Shown: positions 15,201 to 27,200 of the stretch, piece after piece | Numbering within the stretch: position 1 is the stretch's first letter | Layout: each line of letters begins with the position of its first letter | Source: Owenia fusiformis | Lineage: Eukaryota > Annelida > Polychaeta > Sabellida > Oweniidae | Direction: 5' to 3' | Assembly: GCA_903813345.2 (NCBI GenBank) | Contig: CAIIXF020000007.1 | Location: 34,690,538-34,754,537, forward strand | DNA length: 64,000 bases | Notes under the pieces: model-generated | The model's database searches: none | What the model was told of the DNA's origin: nothing | What the model saw: the letters and a program-made list of their open reading frames with translations, nothing else | Made by a program: the position numbers and the translations under genes

Positions 15201-18200
15201 CGGGCCGCCCGCGAGGCAGGCGAGCATTCTACCACTGAACCACCAGTGCTTTCATGTTAACACTCAGTTATGCTTTGAAAAAATTGTAGTTTAGAGCTTC
15301 CTGTTGGATGTAAATGCAAAAACATTGCACTGGCTGGGAATCGAACCCGGGCCTCCCGCGTGGCAGGCTTCTACCACTGAACCACCAGTGCTTTCATGTT
15401 AACACTCAATTATGATTTGAAAAAATTGTAGTTGAGAGCTTCCTGTTGGGTATAAATGCAAAAACATTGCACTGGCCAGGAATCGAACCCGGGCCGCCCG
15501 CGTGGCAGGCGAGCATTCTACCACTGAACCACCAGTGCTTTCATGTTAACACTCAATTATGATTTGAAAAAATAGTACTTTGGGGATTCCTGTTGGATGT
15601 AAATGCAAAAACATTGCACTGGCCGGGAATCGAACCAGGCCGCACGCGTGGCAGGCGAGCATTCTACCACTGAACCACCAGTGCTTTCATGTTAACACTC
15701 AATTATGATTTGAAAAATTTGTAGTTGAGAGCTTCCTGTTGGGTATAAATGCAAAAAGATTGCACTGGCCAGGAATCGCACCTGGGCCGCCGCATTCTAC
15801 CACTGAACCACCAGTGCTTTCATGATAACACTCAATTATGATTTGAAAAAATTGCAGTTGAGAGCTTCCTGTTGGGTATAAATGCAAAAACATTGCACTG
15901 GCCGGGAATCGAACCCGGGCCGCCCGCGTGGCAGGCGAGCATTCTACCACTGAACCACCAGTGCTTTCATGTTAACACTCAATTATGATTTGAAAAAATT
16001 GCAGTTGAAAGCTTCCTGTTGGGTATAAATGCAAAAACATTGCACTGGCCGGGAATCAAACCCGGGCCGCCCGCGTGGCAGGCGAGCATTCTACCACTGA
16101 ACCACCAGTGCTTTCATGTTAACACTCAGTTATGCTTTGAAAAAATTGTAGTTTAGAGCTTCCTGTTGGATGTAAATGCAAAAACATTGCACTGGCCGGG
16201 AATCGAACCCGGGCCGCCCGCGTGGCAGGCTTCTACCACTGAACCACCAGTGCTTTCATGTTAACACTCAATTATGATTTGAAAAAATTGTAGTTGAGAG
16301 CTTCCAGTTGGGTATAAATGCAAAAACATTGCACTGGCCGGGAATCGAACCCACCAGTGCTTTCATGTTAACACTCAATTATGACTTGAAAAAATTGCAG
16401 TTGAGAGCTTCCTGTTGGGTATAAATGCAAAAACATTGCACTGGCCGGGAATCGAACCCGGGCCGCCCGCGTGGCAGGCGAGCATTCTACCACTGAACCA
16501 CCAGTACTTACATGTTAACACTCAATTATGATTTGAAAAAATTGTAGTTTAGAGCTTCCTGTTGGATGTAAATGCAAAAACATTGCACTGGCCGGGAATC
16601 GAACCCGGGCCGCCGCATTCTACCACTGAACCACCAGTGCTTTCATGTTAACACTCAATTATGATTTGAAAAAATTGTAGTTGAGAGCTTCCTGTCGGAT
16701 GTAAATGAAAAAAAACATTGCACTGGCTGGGAATAAAACCCAAAATTGTTTGATTCAAATGGGTTGGTTTTTAATTGCTAAATATTTTAATTTTTTATTT
16801 AATGTTAGAGGGCACAGAAGTGGGCTGACCGCATGGATGAAATGGGATCAGAGAGACTCAGGCTGGCAAACCTGCTTATGGAGACACTGAATGGCATTGA
16901 ACAAGAGTCTGGCATATTCCTCATTAAACCAATGTACTCATATAAAGCCAGGTATGTACCCATTTAGCACCTTTAATGTCCATTGTTTTCTTAGTGAAGT
17001 TCTACTTTCTTTTTACTAGTTTTAGAAGGACCTATCCCTTCATCTGATTGGCTCTAAATATTTCAAAGGAAAATATTTTTTTTATTGCAAGGAGGATTGG
17101 AAACCAAAATTCAAACTCGATATCCTATTATCTGGACTGGAACAATTTGGTAATACTATTTTTATAAAGTTCATCTTGGGACCAAGTACTGTATCTAGTC
17201 TATAAATATACTTTACAAGTACTGTGGTAATATTCAACTTCTATGACAGTACTATTCTTCAACATATGAGAAATATTGTTACCAAAATGATCTATGCAAG
17301 GCAACAGAATATCGAGTTTGAATTTTAGCTGCCAATCCTCTTTGGTTTTATTGATGGGAGCTAAACATATCAGTATGTTACATCTCACTTGATATGCATG
17401 AACTTTTCTCAGTATGATGGCATTTCACCTCAATTCTACTGTGATGTCATAAAAACAGTTGCTATTGCAAATTACATTGTCAACAAACTTCAAATTGATT
17501 GTTCAAATCTTATTTCAGGTTAGTATTATTCAATTTCAAATATCTTTTTCTTGATTGAATATTAGTTGGAATATGTATATATTTTGCAAGACAATGTGTG
17601 CAATGAGATTCTTTTTTATATATTTTCATGAGACATTCCTGCAATCAGAGTGAGTACTCCTGGTGTTCTTGAAATAAGTTTTCCAAAAGGTCCAGAAAAA
17701 GTGACTCACTGATGAACTTATAGATTACTCTTTAATGCTTACATTTATATGTTTTATAGGGCATTAACTGATAAATATCAGGCTAAAGTGAGTCAAAAGG
17801 CCTATAGACCCCCTAGAGAGTTGTCCCCCCTCCCAGGGCATGGCAGGCATAGTCAACAGAGCCATCTAGCACCTGCCCCCACACCATCCTCAAATGCCAG
17901 AGGGTACAACAAATCTGATAAGGTAACGTTATGTGGGATCCCCTCCCAAAAACAGATGCATAGTTTTTATATTTATTTATTGATCTATTTGTTTATTTAT
18001 TTTTATTTATTTATTAATAAGATTCATGCCAAAGCTTTTTACTATACATCACATACACAACCAGCTACCATATATCAGTAATCACAATGGAAAATGTAGA
18101 GATTTATATGGGAGCTTTGCAAATTCATTTTTGATATCATACAATTTGTTTCATGCTCAAAGAATGCTTTTAATTTCAGGTCATGTCTGAAGAGCGTAAA

Positions 18201-21200
18201 GCCTCCCCAGATGACCCTGGCGCGGGAATTCTAGGAGCAGCACCCAACTGGGTGGGTGAACAGCCAACATCTTCATGGAATGTAAGTCTATGTTGATTTC
18301 TGTATTTCCTCTGTATAAACCCTGACCCTTTTTGAATGTGAATGAATTATTGCAACAAATCATGATTGGAATAATAAATTCACTCCATGCAACATCAACT
18401 CTGTACCAATGTACCAATGAAGGGGGTTAAGAGCTACTGTAGATTGGTAGGCAGGTGGTGAACTACACTGTAACTCCTTTTTAAGTGTCTCAAATATTGA
18501 TATCAGTGATCTCACCAGCATTAAAGCAAATGGCGCAGCACCCACCTGAGATTTGAAAATAGGCTTGCACCAAATTGAAAATCTGCATCTACCCTAAAAT
18601 GAGAAAAAATCATGAAAATTGGGCATATTGTGACCAATTTTGGTCTGAATTTTGAAAATTATAATTTTTCACCCACTTGAGAAAAAATCCTGTGGAGATC
18701 ACTGGATATGTGCTTCATGTATTTATCTGTGCCTCATGTTAATAGATGCCTTATATTTATTTCATGTGCCTCATATAATCACACATCTTCATATATTTAT
18801 AGCCCGGGGCATCTGAGGCGGCAGAATTACCTGATGAACATCTATTCCGTATCAACAACCTCATGAACACGCCTAAGATACTAGAGATGGACGTCAACAG
18901 AATGCTCATAGGACAAAATAACATAAGGTAATAATAATATCCAAAATACTCAAAATATCAGCAAGTGGTGACAATGCATGTGACATCCATTTCTTGTCAC
19001 CACCACAAGTGGTGACATATTGTTATGGTTTTCAACTTTTTTGGTGACATTGACTGGGGCAGTGGTTGGCATTCAGAGTTCGGCATATGATGACATTTTG
19101 CATGTTAATGCCTTGTTGTGACCTGTATTTGTCATTTTGGTGTTTTGCATGAGCATCTGTGACAAATGGTTGCACTTTTGTAATTTGTAATTGTGACATT
19201 TTTTATTCTATGCTTGTTTGTATACTGTTAATGCATAATCCAGCTACAATATACAATTATATTAGGAACCCTAACTATGTAGGAACCATGTTATGTGTAC
19301 TATACATGAATACAATTTCCATGAAAAGATTAATTTGCTGTCACAAATAAAAAATATATTTCTATTTTGGGCATCAAGAGTTTGCTTATATTCCTAGTTT
19401 GATTCATATACTACATGTATAGGCTTTGTATTGTTTTTAGTGCCAAAATCATTGGTGGTAGCCCTACCTCCATTGCATCTAACCTCCGCTCATATGTCAG
19501 TGTACAAAGGCAGCCGCAGAATGGACCAATCAAAAAAGATCATTTGAGGCCAAAATCTACAGGTATTGAAAACTCACCTACCTAGAAGACATTAATTAGC
19601 ATATTTAAATCTATTTATTTATCTATTTTGGCAGATATATATTTGTATGCTTTATTTTTTACTAGAAAGTTTGAAGATATGATACAAAAATGCTAGACAT
19701 ATTATTTAATTGCTCTTGGCCTTGTACTCTGAATATAAAAATTTATATATATGATAGTTCCATCAATGAAATTTTGTTCTATGTTTTGATTTGTAGACTA
19801 CGTATCTTCAATGGACATAGCTTTAATGAATGAATATAGACAACGTATGAAAATCTTTATTTTCTACATTTTGCATGTGTGCTGCACTTGGCATGTTTCT
19901 AATTTGATATATCACATCGAAAATCTATTGATTTGAGATTGGAGATCTATATAAGCATGGTGTCCAATTTATCAATAGTTGTAGAATAGCGGAATTAGTT
20001 TCATCAGGGAAGGGGGTAAATTATGGTTTTATTTGATAAAGAGAGGGGTTGTGAACTCTAACAAAATTAACTTCATTTTTCTATGACTGTTGATAATTGA
20101 ACACCATCACTAAGGGAGTTAGTGTTGGCCTCTTATTTGATGATAGACCTCCAAACGGAAATAGCTGTTTTTCTGATACTGTCATATTAGAATTAGAAGA
20201 ATTTGATTCTATGAATTATGGAAAAAAATCAATCAATATTTTTCATAAATCATAGAATCTTTATCTTGATTTGACGTGAGAAAATATGTAATGGCACTCA
20301 TTTTTTGGAAATAAAAACAGTAAACAACCGAAAAATGAGCGAGTAATGAATTAAATAGGTAGTTAATGAGGTCTCTAAATTGTATAGATTTCAAAAATTT
20401 AGAGATGTAGGCATGATTAGAGAGAAACTCTTGATGTGTTTTTGTCATTGTGCATGTAATGTTGAAAGTTTGTGATTTAATTAATTAATGATCACAAGTA
20501 ATGAGCATTCTGTACAGTATTGTAATTTGTGTGAGTTTATCAAAATATCTATTAAAATGTGGCAATGTCAGCAACTGTATTGTTTACATGTACAGGATAT
20601 ATGCATGTTGTGTACATTGGGCTGTTTCTTATAGATAGAGGGGCACACAATTTTTGCAATTCAATCATCTTACTTGAATTGAATTTCAAAAATTGTTGTT
20701 AATAATATATTTAACATATACAGAAATTATGAATGACATGATGTTTAAATCTCATCTATTGTATAAAGATTGTCAAATGAAAAAAAGAAATGGAATTGAC
20801 AATAACTGCAATATTCATTACATTTACGAATTAATTTTTATAAACCTTTCTGAGTTTGATATTTATGCAATTGAAAATATGTTCAGTAAAAGAGAATATT
20901 ATCTGCCCCAATACAAGAGAAGATATTTCACTTTCATGATTTTATAACATGGGCTCTGTGGGAATCTACCGGACCTAGAAGTCACATTTTCAAAGAAAAC
21001 TTAAAGAAACAATTTCAAAACAACATTTCTAGATTTGGTTCTATATGTAGATTTGAAATCTGATATCAATTTGACTAAATTCCGAACATTCAATGAATAT
21101 GACAATTTTTATACTGCAGTACTCAAAAGACATGCCACATTCTTGAGTGTTAATTTTCATTAATTAATTAAGAATGTGCATTAACTTTAATAGAACAAGG

Positions 21201-24200
21201 CACAAGTGTTCAAATTAAAAATATATGCATATACTAGTAATTACATGTATACTGTTGTATACCATGATCCAAATCTGGAGGTAATTCTTATTAATCTGGT
21301 TTTGCACATTACCTTAAGTTATCATCTTTTATCTTATACTAAGTCAATATTTAGTTTCACTGTACCTTTCCCTGGTTAACATATAAATACACATATATTT
21401 CAGGTGGTATTGATTCAAGTGCTGCACCTCCCCCTGGTTAACATATAATAAATACAAATATATTTCAGGTGGTATTGATTCAAGTGCTGCACCTCCCACC
21501 ACTCCTATGCGAGACAGTTTACCACAAAGTGCCGCCAGTATGAAAAGGGCAAGGTTCTCTGATATGGATGGTCATGTCTCAAAATCCCTACCTAATACAC
21601 CCCCACCTTTACCCCCAATTACCCGGCAATCTACAAAGAGTTCAGGTAAGATTCAGTCATGTTTTTTTGTAAAGTGAATTTCCACTATTCTATTCATGTA
21701 CTGTCATCATGCATCGAATTTAGTAGCTGGATGGGATATATCCTATATGATTTGAAATATGATTTGCATTTGAATAATGAATGTCTTATTTTATTCATTG
21801 TACAGTAGATGTACATTTATTAATAGTGATTTTATTTTAACATTGTATTGTGTTTCATATTGTATAACATTTACCCAAACTTAGACTCTAGATATGCACA
21901 CTAGTCATCAGTTTAAGAATAGTTAATTAATGTATTGATAAGCAACATGGAATAAGCAAGCATAAGTCATGTATGTATGCACACAGTATGCAAATGGGTC
22001 ATCGGAGACAAATTGCATTAAGCTTAAAATCCAATTGAAATAATGGTTATTATTTAACTGAAATAATATACATTTCAGGACTCTCAATATCTGTTGATAT
22101 TTCTTATAAATCACTGGATTGATTGTACCTTACATGTAAACATAAGTATATTTGCAACCCAAACCTGTTTTTTCTGAGTTTCTTATCCCATCATGTTTCC
22201 ATTTCTGTGATTTTACTTATTACCAAGCATTTTCAAACCCATTTTTCAATGTTCAAATCTGCATTTTTCAAACTTTTGTTTCTGTTTTACCTTTGAAAAA
22301 CATGTTTCAGTTTTGCATTTCCAAACCCTTGTTTCCTATTTTGCATTTTCAAACCCATGTTTTCAATTTTTCATTTCTGAACCCATGTTTTCAAGTTTGC
22401 ATTTCCAAGCCATTTGTTTTCAGTGTTGCATGTTTTTAAACCCATGTTTTCAATTTTCCATTTCCAAGCCCATGTTTCCTGTTGTGCATTTCCATACCCA
22501 AGTTTCCTGTCTTGCATTTTTAAACCCATGTTTTTAAACTTTGCATTTTTAAACCCATGTTTTTAAACTTTGCATTTTTAAACCCATGTTTTTAAACTTT
22601 GCATTTTTAAACCCACGTTTTCAGTTTTGCATTTTCAACCCCAGCAAACCACAGCTCATTATTAATAATTGGTTACCCTGTATTGTGCATATCAAACTGT
22701 CCATTGATTAATAAATTTAATATTTATTCTTAATGACGAATGGATGATTCTACATCATATTATATTGAAGCATCAGGCATAGATCATACATAACCCTTTT
22801 TTTTTATTAATTTCCACAAATGATATATCAGCTTTTTACCATCAATATCCTAATTTGACAGTAAAGATGGAATTATATTTTTGTGGTGTTTAAAGTGTCA
22901 CTAAGTCTCTGGATATTCATGATATTAGTAGGGTTTAAAGTTCAGTAAAGAGGCAATTGTAAATTCAGTCTCCAAGATTAATCTAACAGTCACCCATGTA
23001 TGCAGCAACCACTAACCAGTGGATAACTTGAAAATTATCTCTTACCCAAAAAACTTCAGCTTAAAATTCATTTGCTTTCAGAAATACATTTCAAAGATTT
23101 GTGTACTCTATATTCCATGTTATGAACATTGTGTGTCAATTGTATGTTTTAACAAAGTGAACATTTTAACATTATTGTATTAATGTATGTTTTACCTAAT
23201 ATTAGGTGCATGAGTTTTGTGTATGTTTTAACAGATAGGTGTATGTTTTAGATTGGAGTGAAGACTCAGAAAGTGTCTTACCTGCAACCCCTGTTGTTTA
23301 ATTAAGGTGTGTCTCTAAACACTATTTGTCTAAGTCCAGTACTTGTCTACTTTTACATTGTATGTCTTAACACTGTTGTGTCTGTGTGTCTAAGCAATGT
23401 TCATCTAAACCCAGTGTTTGTCTTAACTCTCACACTGTTTGTCTAAACATTGTTCATCTAAACCCAGTGTTTGTCTTAACTCTCACACTGTTTGTCTAAA
23501 CACTGTTCATCTAAACCCAGTGCTTGTCTTAACTTTCACACTGTTTGTCTAAACACTGTTCATCTAAACCCAGTTTTTGTCTTAACTTTCACACTGTTTG
23601 TCTAAACACTGTTCATCTAAACCAAGTGCTTGTCTTAACTTTCACACTGTTTGTCTAAACACTGTTCATCTAAACCAAGTGCTTGTCTTAACTTTCACAC
23701 TGTTTGTCTAAACACTGTTCATCTAAACCGAGTGCTTGTCTTAACTTTCACACTGTTTGTCTAAACACTGTTCATCTAAACCAAGTGCTTGTCTTAACTC
23801 TCACACTGTTTGTCTAAACACTGTTCATCTAAACCCAGTTTTTGTCTTAACTTTCACACTGTTTGTCTAAACACTGTTCATCTAAACCAAGTGCTTGTCT
23901 TAACTCTCACACTGTTTGTCTAAACACTGTTCATCTAAACCCAGTTTTTGTCTTAACTTTCACACTGTTTGTCTAAACACTGTTCATCTAAACCAAGTGC
24001 TTGTCTTAACTCTCACACTGTTTGTCTAAACACTGTTCATCTAAACCTAGTTTTTGTCTGAACTCTCACACTGTTTGTCTCAACACTGTTTTTCTAAACC
24101 CAGTTTTTGTCTTAACTTTCACACCGTTTATCTAAACACTGTTCATCTAAACCCAGTTTTTGTCTTAACTTTCACATTGTTTGTCTAAACACTGTTCATC

Positions 24201-27200
24201 TAATCCCAGTGCTTGTCTTATCTTTCACACTGTTTGTCTAAACACTGTTCTTCTAACCCAGTGCTTGTCTTAACTTTCACACTGTTTGTCTAAACGCTGT
24301 TCATCTAATCCCAGTGCTTGTCTTAACTTTCACACTGTTTGTCTAAACACTGTTCGTTTAAACCCAAGTGCTTTTCTTAACTTTCACACTGTTTGTCTAA
24401 ACACTGTTCGTTTAAACCCAAGTGCTTGTCTTAACTTTCACACTGTTTGTCTAAACACTGTTCTTCTAAACCCAGTTTTTGTCTTAACTTTCACACCGTT
24501 TATCTAAACATTGTTCATCTAAACCCAGTTTTTGTCTTAACTTTCACATTGTTTGTCTAAACACTGTTCATCTAATCCCAGTGCTTGTCTTATCTTTCAC
24601 ACTGTTTGTCTAAACACTGTTCTTCTAACCCAGTGCTTGTCTTAACTTTCACACTGTTTGTCTAAACGCTGTTCATCTAATCCCAGTGCTTGTCTTAACT
24701 TTCACACTGTTTGTCTAAACACTGTTCTTCAAAACCCAGTTTTTGTCTTAACTTTCACATTGTTTGTCTAAACACTGTTCATCTAATCCCAGTGCTTGTC
24801 TTATCTTTCACACTGTTTGTCTAAACACTGTTCTTCTAACCCAGTGCTTGTCTTAACTTTCACACTGTTTGTCTAAACGCTGTTCATCTAATCCCAGTGC
24901 TTGTCTTAACTTTCACACTGTTTGTCTAAACGCTGTTCATCTAATCCCAGTGCTTGTCTTAACTTTCACACTGTTTGTCTAAACACTGTTCTTCTAACCC
25001 AGTGCTTGTCTTAACTTTCACACTGTTTGTCTAAACGCTGTTCTTCTAACCCAGTGCTTGTCTTAACTTTCACACTGTTTGTCTAAACGCTGTTCATCTA
25101 ATCCCAGTGCTTGTCTTAACTTTCACACTGTTTGTCTAAACGCTGTTCATCTAATCCCAGTGCTTGTCTTAACTTTCACACTGTTTGTCTAAACGCTGTT
25201 CATCTAATCCCAGTGCTTGTCTTAACTTTCACACTGTTTGTCTAAACGCTGTTCATCTAATCCCAGTGCTTGTCTTAACTTTCACACTGTTTGTCTAAAC
25301 GCTGTTCATCTAATCCCAGTGCTTGTCTTAACTTTCACACTGTTTGTCTAAACGCTGTTCATCTAATCCCAGTGCTTGTCTTAACTTTCACACTGTTTGT
25401 CTAAACACTGTTCTTCAAAACCCAGTTTTTGTCTTAACTTTCACATTGTTTGTCTAAACACTGTTCATCTAATCCCAGTGCTTGTCTTATCTTTCACACT
25501 GTTTGTCTAAACACTGTTCATTTAAACCCAAGTGCTTGTCTTAACTTTCACACTGTTTGTCTAAACACTGTTCGTTTAAACCCAAGTGCTTTTCTTAACT
25601 TTCACACTGTTTGTCTAAACACTGTTCGTTTAAACCCAAGTGCTTGTCTTAACTTTCACACTGTTTGTCTAAACACTGTTCTTCTAAACCCAGTTTTTGT
25701 CTTAACTTTCACACCGTTTATCTAAACATTGTTCATCTAAACCCAGTTTTTGTCTTAACTTTCACATTGTTTGTCTAAACACTGTTCATCTAATCCCAGT
25801 GCTTGTCTTATCTTTCACACTGTTTGTCTAAACACTGTTCTTCTAACCCAGTGCTTGTCTTAACTTTCACACTGTTTGTCTAAACGCTGTTCATCTAATC
25901 CCAGTGCTTGTCTTAACTTTCACACTGTTTGTCTAAACACTGTTCTTCAAAACCCAGTTTTTGTCTTAACTTTCACATTGTTTGTCTAAACACTGTTCAT
26001 CTAATCCCAGTGCTTGTCTTATCTTTCACACTGTTTGTCTAAACACTGTTCTTCTAACCCAGTGCTTGTCTTAACTTTCACACTGTTTGTCTAAACGCTG
26101 TTCATCTAATCCCAGTGCTTGTCTTAACTTTCACACTGTTTGTCTAAACGCTGTTCATCTAATCCCAGTGCTTGTCTTAACTTTCACACTGTTTGTCTAA
26201 ACACTGTTCTTCTAACCCAGTGCTTGTCTTAACTTTCACACTGTTTGTCTAAACGCTGTTCTTCTAACCCAGTGCTTGTCTTAACTTTCACACTGTTTGT
26301 CTAAACGCTGTTCATCTAATCCCAGTGCTTGTCTTAACTTTCACACTGTTTGTCTAAACGCTGTTCATCTAATCCCAGTGCTTGTCTTAACTTTCACACT
26401 GTTTGTCTAAACGCTGTTCATCTAATCCCAGTGCTTGTCTTAACTTTCACACTGTTTGTCTAAACGCTGTTCATCTAATCCCAGTGCTTGTCTTAACTTT
26501 CACACTGTTTGTCTAAACGCTGTTCATCTAATCCCAGTGCTTGTCTTAACTTTCACACTGTTTGTCTAAACGCTGTTCATCTAATCCCAGTGCTTGTCTT
26601 AACTTTCACACTGTTTGTCTAAACACTGTTCTTCAAAACCCAGTTTTTGTCTTAACTTTCACATTGTTTGTCTAAACACTGTTCATCTAATCCCAGTGCT
26701 TGTCTTATCTTTCACACTGTTTGTCTAAACACTGTTCATTTAAACCCAAGTGCTTGTCTTAACTTTCACACTGTTTGTCTAAACGCTGTTCATCTAATCC
26801 CAGTGCTTGTCTTAACTTTCACACTGTTTGTCTAAACACTGTTCGTTTAAACCCAAGTGCTTGTCTTAACTTTCACACTGTTTGTCAAAACACTTCTTCT
26901 AAACCCAGTGCTTGTCTTAACTTTCACACTTCTTCAAAACCCAGTGCTTGTCTTAACTTTCACACTGTTTGTCTAAACGCTGTTCATCCAAACCCAGTGC
27001 TTGTCTTAACTTTCACACTGTTTGTCTAAACACTGTTCGTTTAAACCCAAGTGCTTTTCTTAACTTTCACACTGTTTGTCTAAACACTTCTTCTAAACCC
27101 AGTGCTTGTCTTAACTTTCACACTGTTTGTCTAAACGCTGTTCATCCAAACCCAGTGCTTGTCTTAACTTTCACACTGTTTGTCTAAACACTGTTCGTTT

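Larger units (their letters stand above)
13900..16743 (-). repeat. Tandem array of 147-bp units, each carrying a tRNA-Gly(GCC) gene or pseudogene
   Basis: There are 21 units, all in the same orientation. Spacing between tRNA starts is 145-147 bp for full units, 142 or 133-135 bp for units with internal deletions, and 107 bp for the shortest. The about 76-bp spacer (tttcatgttaacactcaa, then agcttcctgttgg and tgcaaaaacat) is also conserved. On the minus strand every unit carries TTTTT 4-5 bases after the tRNA 3' end, a Pol III terminator. The array sits antisense in the intron between 13735 and 16809. Confidence 0.95.

Noticed and set aside
13900-16743. CRISPR-like array (regular repeats and spacers)
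   Set aside because: The conserved part is a complete tRNA, the spacers are also conserved, and the sequence is eukaryotic.
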